A stretch of 64,000 nt of DNA from ZC4RG30 sp039917615 (GTDB taxonomy: Bacteria; Pseudomonadota; Gammaproteobacteria; Steroidobacterales; Steroidobacteraceae). The notes below the pieces were generated by a model that was given only the letters and a program-made list of their open reading frames with translations, ran no database searches and had not been told where the DNA came from. The position numbers and the translations under genes were made by a program. How positions within the stretch are numbered: position 1 is the stretch's first letter; each line of letters begins with the position of its first letter. This document shows positions 59,169 through 64,000 of this stretch, piece after piece. The stretch is from NCBI GenBank assembly GCA_039917615.1, contig JBDSJD010000005.1, forward strand, positions 37,142 through 101,141, read 5' to 3'.

Positions 59169-60731
59169 CTACAGCGGTCGCAGCCCGGTGCCCGTGATGA
59201 CGCCATTCGCATCCACCTGGATGCTGTAGATCAGCGAACCGTTCTGGAACTTCACGACGTACGTGTCACCCCCCTGCAAGCCCACGCCCTGGAACTGGAT
59301 CGATTGCATCCTGCCAAGAGAGGCAAGCATCTTCTCCATCGCGGGCAACTGTTCCCGCACCGCTTTCGCCACCATCGGCGACATCTTCTCGTAGTCGGGG
59401 GGAAGGCCGGCTTCGCGGCGCTCGATAAAGCTCCGGACTGCGGCCTCGGTTCCGGGACTCGCCTGATTCATTTGGACACGGGCTGTCAGGTTCCCTTCCA
59501 GCTGTTGCGCAGTGCCTGCATCAATGCGCGGCATGGTGATGCTGCGCCCGTTCTGATGCAGCGTCATCGCGGATGCCGGTGCAAAGCCGTCGGCAACGAA
59601 GTCGACCTCCGCTTTCACCACCTTGTAGTAGAAGTGCGTGGGTGATTCGGGAAACATCTCCAGCGCCGGTTGACCTGTCAGCTTCGCGGAGAGCTGGGTT
59701 CCTGACCGGGTGACGGTCATGATCGACACGTCACTGAGCTTGTAATAGCCCGTGTAGCGATCCAGCACATTTGCATCCACGGAGATGAGCACTGGTCCAT
59801 CCGGCTGCGCATTCGGCGGACTCACCTGCGCAGCCACGGCCACCAGCGCCAATGAAAGACATCCGAGCGCAGTCGATGTGATCTGCCAGAATGTCGCGGG
59901 TTTGCTGAGCATGATTCTTATCCTCTGTTCCAGAAATGATGGAGATTCCGACATCGCGGCCACCGCCCCGATGTAGCTGGACTGACGTTCACCCACGGCG
60001 ATCAGGGTCTCGCCGTATTCCGCTGCATTCGTGCCGCCGCTCAGCACCCGCGCATCGCAGTCCACTTCGATGGCGTGACGCAGCCGACGCAGCTGCCACC
60101 ACAGCGGCAGGTTCCACGGCATGAAAACCAGCAGGCATAACGCGATGGTGAACAGCTGCGGATCGTTGGCCTGGAGATGCGCCCGCTCGTGGGCCATGAC
60201 AGATGCCTGGGTGCGCGGGGGCGATTCGGTAAGCCAGGCGGGCACCACGATGCTTGGATGCAGGAAACCCACAACGGCAGGGCCCACATCCGGCGCGACG
60301 TAGACCGGCGCACCCGTCATTTCGCCGCGCCGCCAGATCCGTTTGCGGCGATAGAGCTGCACGCCGTTGACCACCAGCACCAGGAGCATGCCGACCGACA
60401 CCAGCAGCCAGGCGTTCTTGAGAAGGTCGTCGAAGGAGCGCCAGTTCGTAACCGTTACATTCTCCGTGCCCAACCACTGCACGGGATTCAGTGGGATGGA
60501 TGTTGCATCGCGCAGCACCACAATCTTCTTCGCGGCCGCAGCACCGACGATGTCCGGCAACTGCACCGACACCGACGCAATCACGGTGGGAATCAGCAAT
60601 GAGGCGAGAATGGCGACGAGCCAGTACCAGCGTGTGGTGGACTTCTTCAGGCGCGCGCCGCGTTCGGCCACCAGCGCGGCGCAACCCAGCAGCAGCGACA
60701 CCGCGACTACATAGATCATCCAGACGAGCAT
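59169..60731 (-). CDS. BlaR1-like M56 metallopeptidase with extra C-terminal domain
   Basis: A 520-residue membrane protein. Four helices surround the cytoplasmic M56 peptidase site HERAH (181-185) with the third ligand in EVDCDARV (Glu222). After the last helix (about 286-303) the exposed C-terminus is not the penicillin-binding sensor of BlaR1; residues 320-400 (LDRYTGYYKLSD, LTGQPALEMFPES, FYYKVVKAEVDF) resemble a DUF3471-like domain, followed by a helical stretch. It should sense a signal outside and cleave the BlaI-like repressor. The start overlaps the blaI-like stop (TAATG). Confidence 0.85.
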   Translation of the reverse strand: MLVWMIYVVAVSLLLGCAALVAERGARLKKSTTRWYWLVAILASLLIPTVIASVSVQLPDIVGAAAAKKIVVLRDATSIPLNPVQWLGTENVTVTNWRSFDDLLKNAWLLVSVGMLLVLVVNGVQLYRRKRIWRRGEMTGAPVYVAPDVGPAVVGFLHPSIVVPAWLTESPPRTQASVMAHERAHLQANDPQLFTIALCLLVFMPWNLPLWWQLRRLRHAIEVDCDARVLSGGTNAAEYGETLIAVGERQSSYIGAVAAMSESPSFLEQRIRIMLSKPATFWQITSTALGCLSLALVAVAAQVSPPNAQPDGPVLISVDANVLDRYTGYYKLSDVSIMTVTRSGTQLSAKLTGQPALEMFPESPTHFYYKVVKAEVDFVADGFAPASAMTLHQNGRSITMPRIDAGTAQQLEGNLTARVQMNQASPGTEAAVRSFIERREAGLPPDYEKMSPMVAKAVREQLPAMEKMLASLGRMQSIQFQGVGLQGGDTYVVKFQNGSLIYSIQVDANGVITGTGLRPL

Positions 60732-61105
60732 TACTCGCTTTCCTTGTCGGATTTGTCGTGCAGCAGCTTCCGCATGCGGCGGATCTGTTCGGTGGTGAGC
60801 TTGCGGTCTGACACCAGGTGCGCGAACAGCAGTTCAGTGGAGCCCTGGAACAGCTTGCCGGTCAGGTGCTGCAGGGCGCTGCGCCGCGCGGCCTGCTGTG
60901 GCACCGCTGCGGAGTAGCGATGTCCGCGGCCTTCTTCCTTGTGTTCGACATAGCCCTTGGTCTCCAGCGTGCGCAGGATGGTGAGCACGGTGGTGTAGGC
61001 GAGGGGGTCGGCCAGGCGCTCGCGCACTTCCGAGACTACCGAGGGGCCGTGTTCCCACAGCACGTGCATGACGTCCGCTTCGCGGTCGGTGAGGGCGATT
61101 TTCAT
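60731..61105 (-). CDS. BlaI/MecI/CopY family transcriptional repressor
   Basis: A 124-residue winged-helix repressor: LTDREADVMHVLWEHGPSVV, LAYTTVLTILRTLETKGYVE, GRGHRYSAAVPQ. The C-terminal dimer helix contains the region cut by the M56 peptidase in other systems. Two palindromes upstream (61121-61138 and 61161-61186) are its likely operators. The start at 61105 is the conserved MKIALTDRE. Confidence 0.9.
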   Translation of the reverse strand: MKIALTDREADVMHVLWEHGPSVVSEVRERLADPLAYTTVLTILRTLETKGYVEHKEEGRGHRYSAAVPQQAARRSALQHLTGKLFQGSTELLFAHLVSDRKLTTEQIRRMRKLLHDKSDKESE

Positions 61106-61120
61106 CCTATGGCAACCTAT

Positions 61121-61138
61121 CAACTATATTTATAGTTA
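61121..61138. promoter_or_regulatory. BlaI-type operator 1
   Basis: AACTAT, 4 bases and ATAGTT, centred 25 bases before the repressor start codon, around the predicted transcription start. It has the same half-sites and spacing as operator 2. Confidence 0.7.
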
Positions 61139-61160
61139 ACACTAACAGTGCCACTGCAGC

Positions 61161-61186
61161 GCGTCAACTATAAATATAGTTGACGC
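61161..61186. promoter_or_regulatory. BlaI-type operator 2, perfect 11-4-11 palindrome
   Basis: GCGTCAACTAT (61161-61171), AAAT and ATAGTTGACGC (61176-61186). On the minus strand its TTGACG forms a -35 with TAGTGT 17 bases on as -10, so the repressor gene is under its own control. It is 61 bases before the divergent lipoprotein gene at 61247 and may control that gene too. Confidence 0.75.
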
Positions 61187-61246
61187 GAATCCAGCCCTTG
61201 AGAAGCATTCAGGGTTGGTTCAGCCCGGCGAGGTAGACTGCCTGTC

Positions 61247-61792
61247 ATGAACAAGCAAACCCTGCCAGTGCTGCTCGCTGTCGCGGCGCTTTCAGCCTGC
61301 GCCGCGGCCCCGGTGTCGGGCCCGCGCCTGGCCGGAGCGCCCGCTGCGCCCCCGGTAAACCTGACCAAAGTCTATTTCTACCCCTCACAGGGGCAGTCCG
61401 AAGAGCAACAGGATCGGGATCGCTACGAGTGCCACAGCTGGGGCGTTCGCGAGACCGGTTTCGATCCCTCGCAGCATCTGGCGCCTGGCACCGAGCGCGG
61501 CTCCGTGGTTCCCGCCCGTTCGTCGGGCGAGACCATCGGTACGGGCGCCGTACTGGGGGCTGTAATCGGGGCCATCGCGGCCGGCCGCGGCGACACCGCC
61601 AAGGGTGCAGTGGTCGGCGCCATGGCCGGTACCGCACTGGGCTCGGCGGCAGCCAGCGCAAATGAAGCAGAAGCACGGCGTGTGGAACAATCCAGCTCGT
61701 ATCGGGGTTTCCGCCGTTATGAAAAGCAGGCCGGTGAATTCCGGCGTGCGATGTCCGCATGCCTGGAAGGCCGCGGCTACTCGGTGAAATGA
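61247..61792 (+). CDS. Glycine-zipper lipoprotein
   Basis: A 181-residue lipoprotein (lipobox LSAC, Cys18). A glycine zipper runs through GTGAVLGAVIGAIAAGRGDT and GAVVGAMAGTALGSAAA, likely membrane-inserting. Around it are two halves of a small domain, YPSQGQSEEQQDRDRYECHS and FRRAMSACLEGRGYSV, also found at the end of the next protein. The two cysteines may pair. It is divergent from the BlaI-like gene. Confidence 0.75.
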   Translation: MNKQTLPVLLAVAALSACAAAPVSGPRLAGAPAAPPVNLTKVYFYPSQGQSEEQQDRDRYECHSWGVRETGFDPSQHLAPGTERGSVVPARSSGETIGTGAVLGAVIGAIAAGRGDTAKGAVVGAMAGTALGSAAASANEAEARRVEQSSSYRGFRRYEKQAGEFRRAMSACLEGRGYSVK

Positions 61793-61799
61793 GGTCGTC

Positions 61800-62846
61800 A
61801 TGAACAGTATTCGCAAAGCATCAACCATCGTCACCGGCCTTATTACTTTTGGCCTCGGGGCTACAGCCTTCGCTGCGGTGCCGGGTCAGGTGTTCGAGAG
61901 ACTCCACGACAGGGGTTCGGACGGTGGTCAGTCGCAGTCGGCACCATCGCCGGCGCCGTCATATACACCGGCACCCGCGCCGCAATATTCGGCGCCAGCC
62001 GCATCGCAGTCGGCACCGCCGCCGCGCTCGTCCGAACCGCGTGGGGACTTCAGGAACTCCGAGCGGTCACGCGCTGCGCCCGGGCCGCGAAGCCAGTCGC
62101 AACCCGCCGCAACGCAGCTGCCTGGGCGCGCTGCGGGATCGGGGAACCGCAACAATTCCCGCAATGACAGGCCGCGCAACGATTTGCCAGGCAACGATGC
62201 CCGCGGTAGTGACGGCGGCGTCGTTGGTGGCAGCCTGCAGCGCAACTTCCGCGGCAATCCGGGTAACCCTGGCAATCCCGGCGGAGGCAACAGCGATCGC
62301 GGTGACCGCGGCGACGATCATGGCGATCGTGATCATCGGCGACCTCGCGTGGTTTACACCCTGCCGCCGAGCTACCTGGACTATTACTGGGCCGGTTCTC
62401 GCTACTACAATTTCGGTGGCGGCTGGTACAGCCCATACGGCAGCAGCTATGTCTCCGTCGGTGCGCCCTATGGTCTGTTCGTGTCGTCGCTGCCGGGCTA
62501 TTCCACCAGCTTCTATTACGGCGACATGCGCTATTACCGTTATGACGACACTTACTACACATACGACACGGCGCGCCGTGGCTATGTAGTTTCCCGGTCA
62601 CCGTATGGCGACGACGAGGACTACTACTACGATGAGGATGTGCAGCCGGATAAAGACCTGTACATCTACCCGGCCCAGGGTCAGAGCGAAAAGCAGCAGG
62701 CGGATGACCGTTACGCCTGTCATCGGTGGGCGGTGAAGGAATCCGGCCACGATCCAATCGACGATGACTACGATCGCACCAAGCGCGACGGGTACACGCG
62801 AGCGATGAGCGCCTGCCTCACCGGGCGCGGCTACACCGTCCGTTGA
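61800..62846 (+). CDS. DUF6515-like exported protein with repeat-rich linker
   Basis: A 348-residue protein. A signal peptide (ITFGLGATAFAAVPG) is followed by a low-complexity region of Pro, Ser, Gln, Asn, Gly and Arg (about 40-180), then a Tyr/Gly-rich domain (YTLPPSYLDYYWAGSRYYNF, GGWYSPYG, GYVVSRSPYGDDEDYYYDED) and a C-terminal domain with YPAQGQSEKQQADDRYACHR and RAMSACLTGRGYTV, shared with the preceding gene. It follows that gene by 7 bases. Role unknown; surface or cell-wall association is likely. Confidence 0.72.
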   Translation: MNSIRKASTIVTGLITFGLGATAFAAVPGQVFERLHDRGSDGGQSQSAPSPAPSYTPAPAPQYSAPAASQSAPPPRSSEPRGDFRNSERSRAAPGPRSQSQPAATQLPGRAAGSGNRNNSRNDRPRNDLPGNDARGSDGGVVGGSLQRNFRGNPGNPGNPGGGNSDRGDRGDDHGDRDHRRPRVVYTLPPSYLDYYWAGSRYYNFGGGWYSPYGSSYVSVGAPYGLFVSSLPGYSTSFYYGDMRYYRYDDTYYTYDTARRGYVVSRSPYGDDEDYYYDEDVQPDKDLYIYPAQGQSEKQQADDRYACHRWAVKESGHDPIDDDYDRTKRDGYTRAMSACLTGRGYTVR

Positions 62847-62855
62847 GCGGTTGCG

Positions 62856-63500
62856 CTACCGAGTGACCGCGCGGCTGGTAAGTTCGCGATAACGCGCGAT
62901 GTCGGCATCGAACTGGGTCCGCAGCTGGTTCTTTTCCAACTCGCGCGACGCCAATCCTTCCTGCAGCCCGCGGCGCTCCTTGAGCGCCCGGACAACCTCT
63001 TCGACCAGCTGGTCCGGCATCCGGCGCGCATTCGGAATGTTTGAATAGGGTTGGAAATTGCGCATGCGATCCTGCAAGGTCACGATGCGCTGGTCAGCCG
63101 AATTGATGGAGCCACGCACGATATCCTGCTGCCCTTCAATCAGCGCCACCCGTTCGTCCCGCAGCTGCTCGATATCCCGGACCTGCGCATAGGTGGCCAG
63201 CAGGAAGGAATCATGCTGCCGTCTCTTCGCAACATCGGCAGCAGCCAGCTGTGCTGCGGCTGCCTCGGCGGTTGACAGTTGCCGCGGTAACTCGCGCAGC
63301 GGCACGCCCTGCGGATTCAGCTCCGACCGTCCCTGCGAGGCATATTCAGGGGGTACGCTGTCACCATAGTGGACAACGCCATGGCTATCCACCCAGCGAT
63401 AGGATCTGCCTGCACCGGATGATTCGGCCGCGCCGGCCGTTCCCGTGAATACGAGCGCGGTTGCGATTGTGGCGGCAATGAAGACCAGGCGGCTATTCAT
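62856..63500 (-). CDS. DUF4124 exported coiled-coil protein
   Basis: A 214-residue protein with a signal peptide (FIAATIATALVFTGTAGAA). The DUF4124 motif is SYRWVDSHGVVHYGDSVPPE; the rest is helical coiled coil (DIEQLRDERVALIEGQQD, RALKERRGLQEGLASRELEK). Such proteins are common small envelope factors of unknown role. The start at 63500 has GAGG upstream. It converges with the DUF6515-like gene. Confidence 0.78.
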   Translation of the reverse strand: MNSRLVFIAATIATALVFTGTAGAAESSGAGRSYRWVDSHGVVHYGDSVPPEYASQGRSELNPQGVPLRELPRQLSTAEAAAAQLAAADVAKRRQHDSFLLATYAQVRDIEQLRDERVALIEGQQDIVRGSINSADQRIVTLQDRMRNFQPYSNIPNARRMPDQLVEEVVRALKERRGLQEGLASRELEKNQLRTQFDADIARYRELTSRAVTR

Positions 63501-63599
63501 GACCCGGCATCCTCGCTCCAGCGGCAAGCGCTTTGCAAACGAATTGCCCAATCTCGTGGACTATGTCCGGTTGCTCAGCAGGGGCGGTCGCATCAGTCG

Positions 63600-64000
63600 T
63601 TACGCACTGGCCGCGCCATAACGGGCGCGATAGCCTTCCATGCCCTGTAGCGCATCCGCCGGCAGCAACCCGCTGCCCGAACGCAGACTCTCGATGAGAC
63701 CGCTCAAGCTCAGTATGGCGATGCAGGGAATACCATACATTCGCTGTACCTCCTGCACTGCGGATTCGGCCAGATCCTTGCCCGCAGCATCGCGGCCACG
63801 CTCCTGCCGGTCCAGAGCGAGCGCAACGCCTGCGGGAGTGGCGCCCGCGCCGCGGATGATCTCGATGGATTCGCGGATCGCGGTGCCGGCGGTGATCACG
63901 TCGTCGACGATCAGCACGCGGCCGGTCAGTGGCCTGCCGACGATGCTGCCGCCTTCACCATGGGTCTTGGCTTCCTTGCGGTTGTAGGCAAAGGGCAGAT
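63600..64000 (-). CDS. pyrE: Orotate phosphoribosyltransferase (5' end beyond the window)
   Basis: Only the C-terminal 132 residues are inside the window. The PRPP-binding signature VLIVDDVITAGTAIRESIEI is complete, preceded by FAYNRKEAKTHGEGGSIVG, which carries the Lys-rich catalytic loop. The end YGIPCIAILSLSGLIE matches PyrE. It makes OMP from orotate, the step before pyrF (9373). In many gammaproteobacteria pyrE is near dut, as here. Confidence 0.95.
   Translation of the reverse strand, partial: LPFAYNRKEAKTHGEGGSIVGRPLTGRVLIVDDVITAGTAIRESIEIIRGAGATPAGVALALDRQERGRDAAGKDLAESAVQEVQRMYGIPCIAILSLSGLIESLRSGSGLLPADALQGMEGYRARYGAASA

Noticed and set aside
1..64000. CRISPR array, insertion sequence, prophage or tRNA-flanked island
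   Set aside because: No regularly spaced repeats, transposase, integrase, phage structural genes or tRNA genes were seen; the only long repeat is the dut-methyltransferase duplication.

Overview
The window is a GC-rich chromosomal segment of a gammaproteobacterium. The order rsmD / ftsY-ftsE-ftsX-rpoH, and the presence of coaD, mutM, rpmG, rpmB, radC, coaBC, dut and pyrE in the same relative order as in Escherichia coli, support that class. The DmeF-type CDF pump, the DUF1318 (YdbL) protein, PQQ dehydrogenases, LigI and the many small lipoproteins fit a non-enteric, environmental lineage near the Xanthomonadales/Nevskiales/Steroidobacterales grade. The placement is inference from gene content. 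I see no tRNA, rRNA, insertion sequence, prophage or CRISPR array.

Layout. 0-6.6 kb: small stress membrane proteins (DUF883, DUF1328), a BON lipoprotein, a PQQ alcohol dehydrogenase with a C-terminal haem, a DUF1287 protein, and a TerC / BASS transporter / HD hydrolase operon. 6.6-10.2 kb: a CsgG-SH3 protein and yadG-yadH-pyrF. 10.2-18.5 kb: dmeF-ydbH-ydbL on the minus strand, then PAP2 phosphatase, glycosyltransferase, a membrane-anchored receiver protein and yheT on the plus strand, and a bactofilin. 18.6-18.8 kb: a textbook sigma-54 promoter about 70 bases before an intrinsic terminator with no ORF between them, which predicts a small RNA of about 103 nt. 19.5-27.2 kb: gltB-gltD-ligI and trmO. 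27.3-33.2 kb: a cysteine-cluster protein, an unexplained 560-base stretch, rpoH under a perfect CIRCE element, an SGNH hydrolase and ftsYEX. 33.2-37.9 kb: rsmD-coaD-ggt and an ECF sigma/anti-sigma/secreted-protein module. 37.9-45.9 kb: alkA, vapBC, mutM, ndh, rpmG-rpmB, radC, a CsgG/DUF4810/DUF799 lipoprotein operon and coaBC. 45.9-63.5 kb is mostly accessory: a DUF4143 ATPase, a DUF4136 pair, higBA, an EamA transporter, a decayed duplicate of dut plus a methyltransferase gene, a polyvinyl-alcohol-dehydrogenase-like protein, an sdpRI pair, an outer-membrane protein, a signal peptidase, the intact dut-methyltransferase pair, a TraB/GumN protein, a BlaI/BlaR1-type sensor pair with palindromic operators, and a pair of related envelope proteins. 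pyrE is cut by the right edge.

How it fits together. The right half looks like the conserved coaD-mutM-rpmG-rpmB-radC-coaBC-dut-pyrE neighbourhood opened up by blocks of accessory genes, two of which are toxin-antitoxin pairs. Envelope biology dominates: lipid transport between membranes (YdbH/YdbL), cell division (FtsEX/FtsY), lipoprotein operons, the bactofilin, signal peptidase and M56 sensing. The items most worth following up are the sigma-54 small RNA candidate, the CIRCE control of rpoH, the segmental duplication with two decaying genes, the receiver domain tethered to the membrane, and the fused YnbE/YdbL-like lipoprotein.
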